A stretch of DNA of 64,000 nucleotides. It comes from Aestuariivivens marinum. Lineage in GTDB: Bacteria > Bacteroidota > Bacteroidia > Flavobacteriales > Flavobacteriaceae. The translations under genes and the position numbers were made by a program. The first letter of the stretch is position 1. Each line of letters begins with the position of its first letter. Of the stretch, positions 19,639 to 30,441 are shown in pieces. The stretch is from NCBI RefSeq assembly GCF_022662175.1, contig NZ_JAKMCR010000008.1:1-64000 (forward strand), in the 5' to 3' direction. The notes below the pieces were generated by a model that saw only the letters and a program-made list of their open reading frames with translations, was not told the origin of the DNA and searched no databases.

Positions 19639-20070
19639 ATGAACAAAAGCTTAAAGTATTTGTCGGTTATATTGATCTTAATTTTTGTAACTAGTTGTCA
19701 GGATATTTTGGAATGTGTCATTAACAGACACCCTGAATTACCTGATAGAATGTTGGCAACCGGTCAAGTCGACCAATATTTTTTTGAAGAAATAAAGGCT
19801 GAAATTAAAAATGAACCTAGGGATGATAGTTACTATTATTACTTTTCTATTGAAGGTGATTTACCCAGAGGACTGGAATATATAATTGACTATCGTTCTG
19901 TAATTATTCAAGGGTTCCCTTTAGAACCGGGAAGGTTTAATTTTACAGTACGTTTAAGTGTTGAGCAAGCCAATGATTATTTTGAAAATTGCGAAAGTAC
20001 TTTAAATGATTGTGATGGCTTGTGTAAAGAAACCACATCACAAAGGTATTCGGTTAGAATTCAACAATAA
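19639..20070 (+). CDS. Hypothetical lipoprotein with Ig-like fold
   Basis: A 143-residue protein with a lipoprotein signal (VILILIFVTSC, Cys about 21). The mature part is short and beta-rich; GDLPRGLEYIIDYRSVIIQG followed by PLEPGRFNFTVRLSV recalls the putative-Ig (He_PIG, cadherin-like) pattern in which a GLPxGL turn leads to a GxPxxxGxxxFTV strand pair. Four Cys near the C terminus (CESTLNDCDGLC) may form disulfides. No named family is recognised. It lies 43 bp after the SDR gene and could be read with it. Confidence 0.6.
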   Translation: MNKSLKYLSVILILIFVTSCQDILECVINRHPELPDRMLATGQVDQYFFEEIKAEIKNEPRDDSYYYYFSIEGDLPRGLEYIIDYRSVIIQGFPLEPGRFNFTVRLSVEQANDYFENCESTLNDCDGLCKETTSQRYSVRIQQ

Positions 20071-20202
20071 TAGGTAAAACAAGCGATTTACTAAGTTTAA
20101 CTTTTAAATTTGTTGATATATTTTAATTAAAAATCACTGCCTTAGTGTCTTAAAATTGTAAATTCGCCAAAAATTTATAGTTTCAACTAAACAATAACAT
20201 CA

Positions 20203-20859
20203 ATGAAGTTTTTTATAGACACGGCTAACTTAAGTCAAATAAAAGAAGCCCAAGATATGGGTATTTTAGATGGCGTTACTACCAATCCTTCCTTAATGGC
20301 TAAAGAGGGCATTACAGGACATGATAATATTATGAAACATTATGTTGATATCTGCAATATTGTGGATGGTGATGTAAGTGCAGAAGTAATCTCTACCGAT
20401 TTTGAGGGTATGATACGAGAAGGAGAAGCCTTGGCAGAATTGCACGATCAAATTGTTATTAAATTACCTATGATAAAAGATGGGGTTAAAGCTTGTAAAT
20501 ATTTTTCAGAAAAGGGCGTAAAAACCAATGTTACTTTAGTGTTTTCACCAGGGCAGGCATTATTGGCGGCAAAAGCAGGTGCAACTTACGTATCTCCATT
20601 TATTGGGCGTTTGGATGATATTTCTACTGATGGTTTAAACCTCATTGCAGAGATACGACAGATTTTTGATAACTATGGTTTTGACACTGAGATACTGGCT
20701 GCATCTGTACGTCATACCATGCACGTTATAGATTGTGCAAAATTAGGAGCTGATGTTATGACGGGGCCATTAAGTTCTATTGAAGGTTTGTTAAAGCATC
20801 CTTTAACTGACATTGGATTGGCTAAGTTTTTGGAAGATTATAAAAAAGGTAACCAATAA
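20203..20859 (+). CDS. fsa: Transaldolase, small (TalC/FSA-like) type
   Basis: A 218-residue TIM-barrel enzyme of the small transaldolase group. [16 protein letters not shown] starts it, the [13 protein letters not shown] block follows, [14 protein letters not shown] carries the Schiff-base Lys in IKLP, and [10 protein letters not shown] supplies the phosphate end. It moves a dihydroxyacetone unit in the non-oxidative pentose phosphate route, or cleaves fructose 6-phosphate if it is a true FSA; sequence alone does not decide. It has its own strong terminator. Confidence 0.92.
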   Translation: MKFFIDTANLSQIKEAQDMGILDGVTTNPSLMAKEGITGHDNIMKHYVDICNIVDGDVSAEVISTDFEGMIREGEALAELHDQIVIKLPMIKDGVKACKYFSEKGVKTNVTLVFSPGQALLAAKAGATYVSPFIGRLDDISTDGLNLIAEIRQIFDNYGFDTEILAASVRHTMHVIDCAKLGADVMTGPLSSIEGLLKHPLTDIGLAKFLEDYKKGNQ

Positions 20860-20880
20860 AGGTTTTCTTAGTTATAAAAA

Positions 20881-20918
20881 ATCCGCTTCTAGTTTCTGTT
20901 CTAGAAGTGGATTTTTTT
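20881..20918 (+). terminator. Terminator after transaldolase
   Basis: ATCCGCTTCTAG and CTAGAAGTGGAT form a 12-base stem (one G-T pair) around TTTCTGTT, with a run of seven T after it. It may also serve the convergent gene that ends at 20937. Confidence 0.9.
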
Positions 20919-20936
20919 AGGATATTATTTTAAAAT

Positions 20937-22346
20937 TTACCTGTTAATAGCACCTAGAAGCTCCTCTTCAAAATCACGATCAAAAATATTGGAGTTACTA
21001 TTTACAATCTTTTTGTGCCTATCAACTATAAACGTTTTGATCATAGGGTAAACAGCAAGCATTTCCCTAGCTGTTTCTGGATTTGTGAATAGGTATTCAT
21101 TTTCCAGTGTTAAATGACTTCGTTTAAGAGCTTTTTTTATAGTTTCTGTATTATAGTTATCAATATTAATTCTCATAAAAGTAACCTCAGGATATTTAAT
21201 TTCCAATTCCTTTATTTTATTATGGCTGTCTTTAAAATGACCATAAGCTGAAAGGGACCAAAAACAAATAACGGTTGGGGTTTGTATTTTAGAGTTTAGG
21301 TTGTTTTCATTGTTTTGATAATCCTTAATAGTAACGTTTGGTAGATAATTTCCCGACTTTAGATTTTTTATGGCTAATGCATGTTGTTTTATCATTTTCT
21401 TTTTTTCATCATCGTTACTTTTAGCTAAATAAGATTCAATGATGGTTTCACTATGCTTTTCATTTTTATTTTTAGCTAAAAACCTAGCAGTGTAATAGTA
21501 AAGTAAGTCGTTTTTTATACTTGTATTGTCAATTAAGCTATCAATAAACTTTAATTTATCTAATGTATAACATACATGGTTATCGTCTTCAGTATGATTT
21601 AAATGGGTTCTAAGTGCTAAATTGCTAATACTAGTGCGTAGAAATGACTGGTAAGTAAAAAGATCTTTTAAAAGGGAATCGTTGTGGTTAATCGACTTTC
21701 TATAAGAATAAAACCCTTCTGGTAGCGACTCCATTAATTCAGATTTACTCTTGGTATAATGATACAATGGATATATTTCCTTTTTAAAATAATAATTGTA
21801 ATTAATGTTTGCTCTTGCAACGTCATTGAAGAACGTAGAGGTTTCGTATTTTTCTTTAAACTCAGCTAATTCTTTATTCTTTTGGTCTTTAATGGAATCA
21901 ACTTGATGCTCAAATTTTGCAGGTTTCAATTGGCAATATTGATACAAATTTTTATCATCAATTTCATTTTGCAAGAACTCATTAACGAGGTAGTTGTTTT
22001 TTTTAGCTCCTGAACCAGTATATACAAGTGATTCGTCAAAGTCCAAAGTATTTAATCTAAACATAATACTGTCTAGAGGTTCCAAAAACACCATTTGAAA
22101 TTCATCGGCATGGCGAAAGGTATAAAAACCGGCTTCTAAGTTGTTTATTTTATAAGTGAACTTGTAATTGCCATCCAATAATATGGTATCTAAAACTTTT
22201 TCTGATTTTGAGAGTACAATGAAATTGCATTTCGGATTTATAATCTGCCCTCCAAAATAGGCATAATTACTATCTTGTGAATTCGTGCCTTTTTTACATC
22301 CAAAAAGCGAAATTGCAAATATTAAGATTCCAATGTAAAATTTCAT
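20937..22346 (-). CDS. Thioredoxin-like lipoprotein lacking the CxxC site
   Basis: A 469-residue lipoprotein (signal ending ISLFGC, Cys about 17). The N-terminal third resembles the DUF4369-type beta domain often found in front of TlpA-type thioredoxins, the middle is helical, and the last 130 residues have the TlpA layout: LPNVTIKDYQNNENNLNSKI, then TPTVICFWSLSAYGHFKDSH, where the usual WxxxCxxC is replaced by WSLSAYGHF. Both active-site Cys are missing, so it cannot act as a thiol oxidoreductase. It may be a binding or structural protein. The ATG at 22346 puts the signal peptide at the N terminus. Confidence 0.75.
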   Translation of the reverse strand: MKFYIGILIFAISLFGCKKGTNSQDSNYAYFGGQIINPKCNFIVLSKSEKVLDTILLDGNYKFTYKINNLEAGFYTFRHADEFQMVFLEPLDSIMFRLNTLDFDESLVYTGSGAKKNNYLVNEFLQNEIDDKNLYQYCQLKPAKFEHQVDSIKDQKNKELAEFKEKYETSTFFNDVARANINYNYYFKKEIYPLYHYTKSKSELMESLPEGFYSYRKSINHNDSLLKDLFTYQSFLRTSISNLALRTHLNHTEDDNHVCYTLDKLKFIDSLIDNTSIKNDLLYYYTARFLAKNKNEKHSETIIESYLAKSNDDEKKKMIKQHALAIKNLKSGNYLPNVTIKDYQNNENNLNSKIQTPTVICFWSLSAYGHFKDSHNKIKELEIKYPEVTFMRINIDNYNTETIKKALKRSHLTLENEYLFTNPETAREMLAVYPMIKTFIVDRHKKIVNSNSNIFDRDFEEELLGAINR

Positions 22347-22486
22347 AAATCCCTTTCTCTTTATTTTAGGTGTTAACACCCAAATACACCAACAAAAATA
22401 TATCTTGTATTTATAATGTCCTGTTAATAGCCTGTTAAATCTTGTTTTTGTTATAAGCCTCTTAATTTCAGTTATTAAAAATATAG

Positions 22487-24175
<1,689 letters not shown>

Positions 24176-24200
24176 AAGTTATTAAAAATTATAATAAAAA

Positions 24201-24250
24201 AAGCAGAAATAAGAGATAGAACTAATCTTCGGCCATTTCTGCTTTTATTT
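24201..24250 (+). terminator. Terminator after the ABC-F gene
   Basis: AGCAGAAAT (24202-24210) pairs with ATTTCTGCT (24235-24243), followed by TTTATTTTTTT. The right arm lies inside the 3' end of the opposite-strand DUF2007 gene. Confidence 0.65.
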
Positions 24251-24464
24251 TTTTAACAATGGCCATAGCTTCATCAAGTTCATCATTATTTACAAAAATT
24301 TCTTGAAAGCCTGGAACAATTCCCCCTCCAAAACCTGCAAGACGAGCCGATTCGGTTTCATCCTTAACAATAGCATTAATACCATTTTCTTCTAACTCTT
24401 GTATAATGTGCTGAGTAATGACTAAACTTCCTGTGAAAATTTTTGTGTAATTTGAATCTCCCAT
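24222..24464 (-). CDS. DUF2007 putative signal-transducing protein
   Basis: An 80-residue cytosolic protein of the DUF2007 family, a ferredoxin-like fold similar to the PII/GlnB proteins. The start YTKIFTGSLVITQHIIQELEENGINAIVKDE and the C-terminal EIFVNNDELDEAMAIVKKI segment are typical. It may sense a small ligand, but no function is proven. It is read away from pheT and in the same direction, 79 bases after it. Confidence 0.8.
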   Translation of the reverse strand: MGDSNYTKIFTGSLVITQHIIQELEENGINAIVKDETESARLAGFGGGIVPGFQEIFVNNDELDEAMAIVKKIKAEMAED

Positions 24465-24543
24465 CTGTGCAAAGATTTAATATAGTGTATTAAATATACG
24501 TAATAAAAGGAACAACAAAAATTTTATTGAAAATTTATTTGAA

Positions 24544-26970
24544 CTATCGCAATTCAGCCCCAAGCAATTTTTCAAAATTGGTTTGAAGCTTATCCATAAT
24601 CTTATCAATTTGTTTATCGGTTAAGGTTTTGTTGTCATCCTGCAATGTAAAACTAACCGCATAACTCTTTTTGCCCTTAGGTAAATTTTTTCCTTGATAC
24701 ACATCAAAAAGATTCACCTCTTTTAATAACTGCTTTTCGCTTTGTTTGGCAATTTTATAGATGTCTGCAAATGAGATATGTTCATCTAGAAGCAAAGCAA
24801 AATCACGTCTTACCTGTGGGTATTTGGGTATGGGTTTAAAAGTGATCTTATTTCGTTTCACCAATTCAAGAATAGCATCCCAATTAAAATCGGCATAAAA
24901 CACTTCTTGTGAAATGTCAAAAGCTTTTAAAATGGATTTTTTTACCAATCCAAAATCAACTAATTTGATTTTACCTTGATTAATAGTTAAGCCTTCTCCA
25001 AATAAATCATTAGAGATGGGTGCTTCCATGTATCTAGAAATGCCAAGCCGTTCTAAAACAGAACTAATAATGCCTTTCAAAAAGAAAAAGTCGCTTTTGC
25101 CTTGGAGAGCATGCCAGTTTTCCGAGTTTCTACTTCCTGTAACTAATAGACTTAAATGCTTTAATTCTTTCCTTTCATCATCAAGTTGATGATAGGTTTT
25201 CCCAAACTCAAAAAGTTTTAGATCATTTCGCTTTCTGTTAATGTTATGGGAAACCGTTTCCAAACCCGAAAACAATAATGATTGTCTTAACACAGATAAA
25301 TCATTACTTAAGGGGTTTAATATTGCAACATTATTTTCATCTTTTAACTCTTCACTTAGTACAGTATAATTAGGTGTGGTAAGAGAATTAGAAAGGATTT
25401 CGAAAAACCCTTGTGATGCTAATAGGTCCCCTATAACATCTTGAACTTTATGATCTTCAAAACGTGAGGTATTAGAAATCGATGCGTTTAGTTTTGTGGT
25501 TGTATTAATATTGTTGTAACCATACACTCGTAAAATTTCCTCTATGATATCGGCTTCACGCTGTACATCATTTCTATAGGCTGGTACGGTTAGTCCCAAA
25601 CCAGTTTCGGTTACATTATTTACCTTTATTTCTAGAGACGTAAGTATGCGTTTGATAATTTCTCTAGGGATTTCTTCGCCAATAAGTTTTTTAGCGTTAT
25701 CAAAACTCAGGCGTACTTCAAAATCTTTAATTTTATTAGGATATATATCAGCAATATCACTAGTAATTTCACCGCCTGCAATATCCTGTATTAAAAGTGC
25801 AGCACGTTTTAGGGCATACTCTGTAATATTTGGATCAATACCGCGTTCAAATCGGAATGACGCATCAGTATTTAATCCGTGACGTTTAGCTGTTTTACGG
25901 ATACTTACGGGATTAAAATAAGCACTTTCAAGGAATATGCTTGTAGTGCTTTCGGTTACTCCAGAGTCTATACCTCCAAAAACACCAGCAATACACATAG
26001 GTTTTTTAGCATCACAAATCATTAAATCGTCCTCATGAAGTTCACGCTCTACACCGTCCAAGGTTGTAAATTTAGTCCCACTTTTTAAAGTTTTTACTTC
26101 AATCTTGTTTCCAGTTACTTTAAGTGCATCAAAAGCATGAAGTGGCTGACCCAATTCATGTAAAACATAATTTGTTGCATCTACAATATTGTTTATAGGG
26201 CTTAACCCAATGGCTTTTAAACGATGCTGTAACCATTCTGGAGAATCTTCAACCTTTAATCCGGAAATTGTAACTCCACAGTAACGAGGTGCCAAATCTT
26301 TATTAATAACATCGACATCAATTTTTAATGTACGATTGTCTGTATGAAAAGCACTTACAGAGGGGGTAATAAGTTCTAGATTAACATCTCTTTGTAGAAA
26401 GCCAGCTTTTAGGTCTCGTGCAACACCCAAATGACTCATGGCATCGGCACGATTGGGAGTTAAACCAATTTCAAATACACTGTCGTTTTCAATTTTAAAA
26501 ACATCTGCTACTGGAGTCCCAGGTTTTAATTTGGAATCGAGTACCATAATACCATCATGCGATTTACCCAATCCGAGTTCATCTTCAGCACAAATCATCC
26601 CATGACTTTCTTCGTCTCTTATTTTTCCTTTTTTTATAGTCCAAGATTCACCTGTCTCGGTATATAGGATGGTTCCAATAGTGGCAACAGGGACTTTTTG
26701 ACCTTTGGCGACGTTAGGAGCGCCACAAACTATCTGTAAGGGGTGTTCGCCGCCTACATCAACAGTAGTTACTTTTAATTTATCTGCATTGGGGTGTTTT
26801 TCGCAGTTAAGTACCTCGCCAATAACCACGCCTTTCAGCCCGCCTTTAACCGATTGATAACTTTCAACGCCTTCAACCTCTAAACCTAAATCGGTCAATA
26901 ATTCACTTATTTGTTCTGGAGACCAATTGGTTTTAATAAATTGTTTTAACCAGTTATAAGAAATCTTCAT
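24544..26970 (-). CDS. pheT: Phenylalanine--tRNA ligase beta subunit
   Basis: An 808-residue subunit that pairs with PheS to charge tRNA-Phe. Domains in order: an OB-fold EMAP-II-like tRNA-binding domain (about 40-150), the B3/B4 editing domain (about 210-390, with FRFERGIDPN), B5 (about 400-475), the catalytic-like core without active site, and the C-terminal ferredoxin-like anticodon domain (about 715-808, ending FEKLLGAELR). Length matches the family. pheS is not adjacent, as is usual in Flavobacteria. A promoter is visible at 26994-27024. Confidence 0.97.
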   Translation of the reverse strand: MKISYNWLKQFIKTNWSPEQISELLTDLGLEVEGVESYQSVKGGLKGVVIGEVLNCEKHPNADKLKVTTVDVGGEHPLQIVCGAPNVAKGQKVPVATIGTILYTETGESWTIKKGKIRDEESHGMICAEDELGLGKSHDGIMVLDSKLKPGTPVADVFKIENDSVFEIGLTPNRADAMSHLGVARDLKAGFLQRDVNLELITPSVSAFHTDNRTLKIDVDVINKDLAPRYCGVTISGLKVEDSPEWLQHRLKAIGLSPINNIVDATNYVLHELGQPLHAFDALKVTGNKIEVKTLKSGTKFTTLDGVERELHEDDLMICDAKKPMCIAGVFGGIDSGVTESTTSIFLESAYFNPVSIRKTAKRHGLNTDASFRFERGIDPNITEYALKRAALLIQDIAGGEITSDIADIYPNKIKDFEVRLSFDNAKKLIGEEIPREIIKRILTSLEIKVNNVTETGLGLTVPAYRNDVQREADIIEEILRVYGYNNINTTTKLNASISNTSRFEDHKVQDVIGDLLASQGFFEILSNSLTTPNYTVLSEELKDENNVAILNPLSNDLSVLRQSLLFSGLETVSHNINRKRNDLKLFEFGKTYHQLDDERKELKHLSLLVTGSRNSENWHALQGKSDFFFLKGIISSVLERLGISRYMEAPISNDLFGEGLTINQGKIKLVDFGLVKKSILKAFDISQEVFYADFNWDAILELVKRNKITFKPIPKYPQVRRDFALLLDEHISFADIYKIAKQSEKQLLKEVNLFDVYQGKNLPKGKKSYAVSFTLQDDNKTLTDKQIDKIMDKLQTNFEKLLGAELR

Positions 26971-26993
26971 AAGTCATGTACTATTTAAGCTAG

Positions 26994-27024
26994 CAAAGAT
27001 AAAATAATGCTTGAAAGCATTCAA
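26994..27024 (-). promoter_or_regulatory. pheT promoter
   Basis: Minus strand: TTG at 27024-27022, a 20-base spacer and TATCTTTG at 27001-26994. The start codon is 24 bases further on. I saw no leader peptide of Phe codons or attenuator in the short leader. Confidence 0.75.
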
Positions 27025-27103
27025 AATATTGGGATATTAAAAACTATAATAATTTAACAACGATGGTAGGTAAGGAAATATGTTTTGTGTCGTGTTATTT
27101 TTA

Positions 27104-28093
27104 TCATTTTAAAATACTATTAATCTGATTGAGCTCTTCTTCGCTAAAATTTAAATTATTCAATGCTTTTACATTTTCCTTCAATTGCTTGGTAGAGCTG
27201 GCACCTATAAGAACAGAGGACATTTGCGGTTGTCGTAATATCCAGGCAATAGCCATTTGGGATAGTTTTTGTTCACGATTTAAAGCAATTTGGTTTAGTT
27301 GTTTTATTTTTTCAAGATTACTGTTAACTGTATCTTCATTTAAAAAAATAGAACTGCCACCAGCACGAGAATCTTTAGGAATCCCATTTAAATACCTATT
27401 TGTAAGCATCCCCTGAGCCAAAGGAGAAAATGCAATACCACTTATACCATTAGTTTCTAGGGTATCAAAAAGTCCATCTTCAACCCATCTGTCAAGCATG
27501 GAATATCGTACTTGATTTAGAATAAAAGGAACATTTAATGCTTTTAAAATTTCTGCAGCCTTTTGTGTTTCGGCAGGTTTGTAATTGGATATACCGACAT
27601 ACAATGCTTTTCCTTGTCTAACAATATCAGCCAAAGCACCCATAGTCTCTTCTAAAGGAGTATTAGGGTCTGGTCTGTGGTGGTAAAAAATATCAACATA
27701 GTCTAACCCCATACGTTTTAGACTCTGGTTTAAACTGGCAATTAAGTATTTTCTAGAGCCCCATTCACCATAAGGTCCATCCCACATTAAGTAACCGGCT
27801 TTAGAAGCGATAAAAAGTTCATCACGATGCGATTTAAAGTCGGAGTTCAATATTTTACCAAAGTTTTCCTCGGCTGAGCCTGGAGGAGGGCCATAGTTAT
27901 TGGCTAAATCTATATGTGTAATACCAAGATCGAATGCACAACGCAAAACTTGTTGTGCATTTTCAAAATCATCATTATGTCCAAAATTATGCCATAATCC
28001 CAAAGAAATGGCAGGTAAAAGTACACCGCTTTTTCCAGCTCTTTTATAGGTCATGGCATCATAGCGGTTTCTAGCGGCTTGATATGCTGTCAT
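27104..28093 (-). CDS. Aldo/keto reductase (YghZ-like, L-glyceraldehyde 3-phosphate reductase)
   Basis: A 329-residue aldo/keto reductase of the AKR14/YghZ group, an NADPH-dependent TIM barrel. Seen in order: MTYKRAGKSGVLLPAISLGL, the catalytic Asp and Tyr in HIDLANNYGPPPGSAEENFG, the Lys in IASKAGYLMWDGPYG, the His in IFYHHRPDPNTPLEETMGAL, and the cofactor motif IGASSTKQLKENV near the end. YghZ reduces L-glyceraldehyde 3-phosphate and methylglyoxal; the same is likely but not proven here. Confidence 0.88.
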   Translation of the reverse strand: MTAYQAARNRYDAMTYKRAGKSGVLLPAISLGLWHNFGHNDDFENAQQVLRCAFDLGITHIDLANNYGPPPGSAEENFGKILNSDFKSHRDELFIASKAGYLMWDGPYGEWGSRKYLIASLNQSLKRMGLDYVDIFYHHRPDPNTPLEETMGALADIVRQGKALYVGISNYKPAETQKAAEILKALNVPFILNQVRYSMLDRWVEDGLFDTLETNGISGIAFSPLAQGMLTNRYLNGIPKDSRAGGSSIFLNEDTVNSNLEKIKQLNQIALNREQKLSQMAIAWILRQPQMSSVLIGASSTKQLKENVKALNNLNFSEEELNQINSILK

Positions 28094-28121
28094 TATATTT
28101 ATAGGTTATATATTGATTCCG

Positions 28122-28310
28122 TTAAGCTTTAAAAAAGAGTTTTATAGTAACTATAAACAAAATAAATGCAATAAAGGCAATAAGAATCCAAATGCTGCCT
28201 GCATAAAAGCGTTTATGAAGTTTTAGGTCCTTTCTATATGTAAATGCGATAATTACTGTAAACACAATAAAAAATAAAACTCCAAAAATGATTTGACCTT
28301 TACTGAACAT
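28122..28310 (-). CDS. Small two-helix membrane protein
   Basis: A 62-residue protein starting MFSKGQIIFGVLFFIVFTVI, with two membrane helices (about 6-25 and 38-58) joined by YRKDLKLHKRFYAG. A longer frame starts at 28394, but a TAAATTTG -7 box on the minus strand at 28326-28333 puts the transcript start just before 28310, and the longer form would run into the divergent gene. No function is known. It is 28 bp from the aldo/keto reductase gene and probably cotranscribed. Confidence 0.65.
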   Translation of the reverse strand: MFSKGQIIFGVLFFIVFTVIIAFTYRKDLKLHKRFYAGSIWILIAFIAFILFIVTIKLFFKA

Positions 28311-28351
28311 ATAGTTACTTTTATGCAAATTTAATGAAATCGTAAAGATAT

Positions 28352-28738
28352 ATGAAGAATAAAATTGAGGCTGTAAAGGTATTTCATACCGCATTTAAAA
28401 TTGGCCACCGGGAAACGCCAAAAGCAAATTTGGGTCTAGAAAAAAATATGCTTAGGTTTAACTTAATGCGGGAAGAAAATGAAGAATATCTAGAAGCTGC
28501 CAATAACGATGATTTAGTTGAGATTGCCGATGCGCTAGGGGATATGCTCTACATCTTATGTGGAACTATTATAGAACACGGTATGCAATATAAAATTGAA
28601 GAAGTTTTTGATGAAATACAGCGTAGTAATATGAGTAAGTTGGGAGAAGATGGCAAGCCCATTTACAGGGAGGATGGCAAAGTTTTAAAAGGGCCCAATT
28701 ACTTCAAACCCAACATTCAATCTATATTAGAAAAATAA
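28352..28738 (+). CDS. MazG-like NTP pyrophosphohydrolase
   Basis: A 128-residue all-alpha NTP pyrophosphatase fold (MazG/HisE type). The metal-binding motifs are visible: MREENEEYLEAA (about 38-49), with Glu spaced as ExxEE, and EIADALGDMLYILCGT (about 57-72), with the ExxD pair. It should remove pyrophosphate from an unwanted or damaged nucleotide. Single-domain, shorter than E. coli MazG. It is not part of a his operon, so phosphoribosyl-ATP is an unlikely substrate. Confidence 0.8.
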   Translation: MKNKIEAVKVFHTAFKIGHRETPKANLGLEKNMLRFNLMREENEEYLEAANNDDLVEIADALGDMLYILCGTIIEHGMQYKIEEVFDEIQRSNMSKLGEDGKPIYREDGKVLKGPNYFKPNIQSILEK

Positions 28739-28743
28739 ATAGA

Positions 28744-28776
28744 TAAATAGAGAAGACTACAGGCTTCTCTATTTAT
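28744..28776. terminator. Two-way terminator between convergent genes
   Basis: AAATAGAGAAG and CTTCTCTATTT form an 11-base stem with the loop ACTACAGG, between the MazG-like gene and ilvE. A and T runs on each side let it work in both directions. Confidence 0.85.
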
Positions 28777-28779
28777 TTT

Positions 28780-29847
28780 CTAATCAACTTTATAACGCCA
28801 ATCAAAAGGGTCTTCAGTCTTGTTGGTTTGTATATCGGTAATACGCTTTTTTAAATAACTGGCATAGGTATCGTCTAAATCAGGTAACTCATAATCTGTA
28901 CCGTTGTAACCAAATCCAGATATTGGAGAAACAACAGCGGCTGTGCCAGCACCAAACATCTCTTTTAAGGCTCCATTTTCAGCTGCTTCAACGACTTCGT
29001 AAACTGATAATTTTCTAACCTCTATGGGGATGCCTTCAGATTTAGCTAACTCTATTATACTTTTACGGGTTATACCGTCCAAGATACGATCACTGGTAGG
29101 CGCAGTGATTAATGTATCGTTAATACGCACAAAAATATTCATGGCACCAGCTTCTTCAATATATTCGTGGGTATTATCATCTGTCCAAACCACTTGCTGG
29201 TAACCCTTTTCAATGGCTAATTGTGTAGGGTAGAATTGTCCGGCATAGTTTCCTCCTGCTTTGGCATAACCTACACCACCATTAGCAGAACGGGAATATG
29301 TTTGTTCTATTAAAACTTTAACCTTTCCAGAAAAATAAGATCCTGATGGCGCGGTTGCAATTATAAACTTATATTCATCGGCAGGCGAGGCATGAAATCC
29401 GTTTCCGGAGGCAAACACAAACGGCCTGATATAAAGGGAGCTGCCTTCGTTTTTTGGAATCCAATCGCTATCTACTTTAAGTAAGGTTTTTAAGCCTTCC
29501 ATAAAATAAGTTTCCGGCAGTTCTGGTATGGACAATCGTTTTGAAGAAATATTCAAACGCTTAAAATTGTCTAACGGACGAAATAACCAGACATTATCAT
29601 TGGCATCTTTATAGGCTTTCATGCCTTCAAAAACTGATTGGCCATAGTGGAAAATCTTAGCCGAAGGATCTAATGAAATATTTTGGTAGGGCATCACTTT
29701 GGGTACTTCCCATTCACCATTTTTATAATTGCAAACCAACATATGATCAGAAAAGATACTGCCAAACTTCAAATTATCAAAATCTACATCGTTAATCTTA
29801 GAGGCACTTGTTTTTATAACCTCTATAGTATTAGTTATACTATTCAT
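28780..29847 (-). CDS. ilvE: Branched-chain amino acid aminotransferase
   Basis: A 355-residue fold-type IV PLP aminotransferase that makes Leu, Ile and Val from their keto acids with glutamate. It is of the longer, eukaryote-like BCAT group: FGSIFSDHMLVCNYKNGEW near the start, FHYGQSVFEGMKAY, YIRPFVFASGNGFHASPADEY, KAGGNYAGQFYPTQLAIEKG (with the region of the PLP Lys) and EEAGAMNIFVRINDTLITA. A -7 box (TAAATTTG, 29867-29874) is seen upstream on the minus strand, without a clear -33. Confidence 0.95.
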   Translation of the reverse strand: MNSITNTIEVIKTSASKINDVDFDNLKFGSIFSDHMLVCNYKNGEWEVPKVMPYQNISLDPSAKIFHYGQSVFEGMKAYKDANDNVWLFRPLDNFKRLNISSKRLSIPELPETYFMEGLKTLLKVDSDWIPKNEGSSLYIRPFVFASGNGFHASPADEYKFIIATAPSGSYFSGKVKVLIEQTYSRSANGGVGYAKAGGNYAGQFYPTQLAIEKGYQQVVWTDDNTHEYIEEAGAMNIFVRINDTLITAPTSDRILDGITRKSIIELAKSEGIPIEVRKLSVYEVVEAAENGALKEMFGAGTAAVVSPISGFGYNGTDYELPDLDDTYASYLKKRITDIQTNKTEDPFDWRYKVD

Positions 29848-29939
29848 AGCTCTGTTATTTACGAAACAAATTTAAGTAAAAACGTTTTTAAAAAAGGGGT
29901 ATATTTACACAAATCACTTAAAATTAAAGTTTTCCTATT

Positions 29940-30440
29940 ATGAAGTCATTACTGCTTGGGTTAATTGCTGCTCTATTGTTAAATTCCTGTAAGAACAAAG
30001 AACAAAACCAATGGTCTAATGAAAATATGACAACTACAGAATACGCTTCTTTTGGCAAAGTAATAATTTCAGATGATGCCATTGCAGCAAAATCTATGGC
30101 GACTCATTACAACAAAATGCAAGTAGGCGATAGTATAAATTCTAAAATGATAGCTACCGTAATCGATGTTTGTCAGACCAAAGGCTGTTGGATGACACTG
30201 AAGCTGGACGGCCAAAGTGAAGTGATGGTCAAATTTAAAGATTATGGTTTTTTTGTTCCAAAAGATATAAAAGGAGAAACTGTAATTGTTAATGGTTTCG
30301 CTTATGTAGAAGAACAGTCTGTGGACGATCTTCGACATTATGCAAAAGATGCGGGGAAAACTATAGAAGAAATTGAAGCAATTACCGAACCTAAGAGGAT
30401 ATTTGTTTTTGAAGCGGATGGTGTGCTTTTAAAACAATAA
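29940..30440 (+). CDS. DUF4920 lipoprotein
   Basis: A 166-residue lipoprotein (signal ending LLLNSC, Cys about 17) of the DUF4920 family. The core, ATVIDVCQTKGCWMTLKLDG followed by VMVKFKDYGFFVPKD, is diagnostic; the two Cys around QTKGCW are conserved and might bind a metal. The fold is an OB-like barrel. Function unknown. It precedes mnmD with only one base between, a gene order I recall from other Flavobacteriaceae. Confidence 0.85.
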   Translation: MKSLLLGLIAALLLNSCKNKEQNQWSNENMTTTEYASFGKVIISDDAIAAKSMATHYNKMQVGDSINSKMIATVIDVCQTKGCWMTLKLDGQSEVMVKFKDYGFFVPKDIKGETVIVNGFAYVEEQSVDDLRHYAKDAGKTIEEIEAITEPKRIFVFEADGVLLKQ

Positions 30441-30441
30441 T

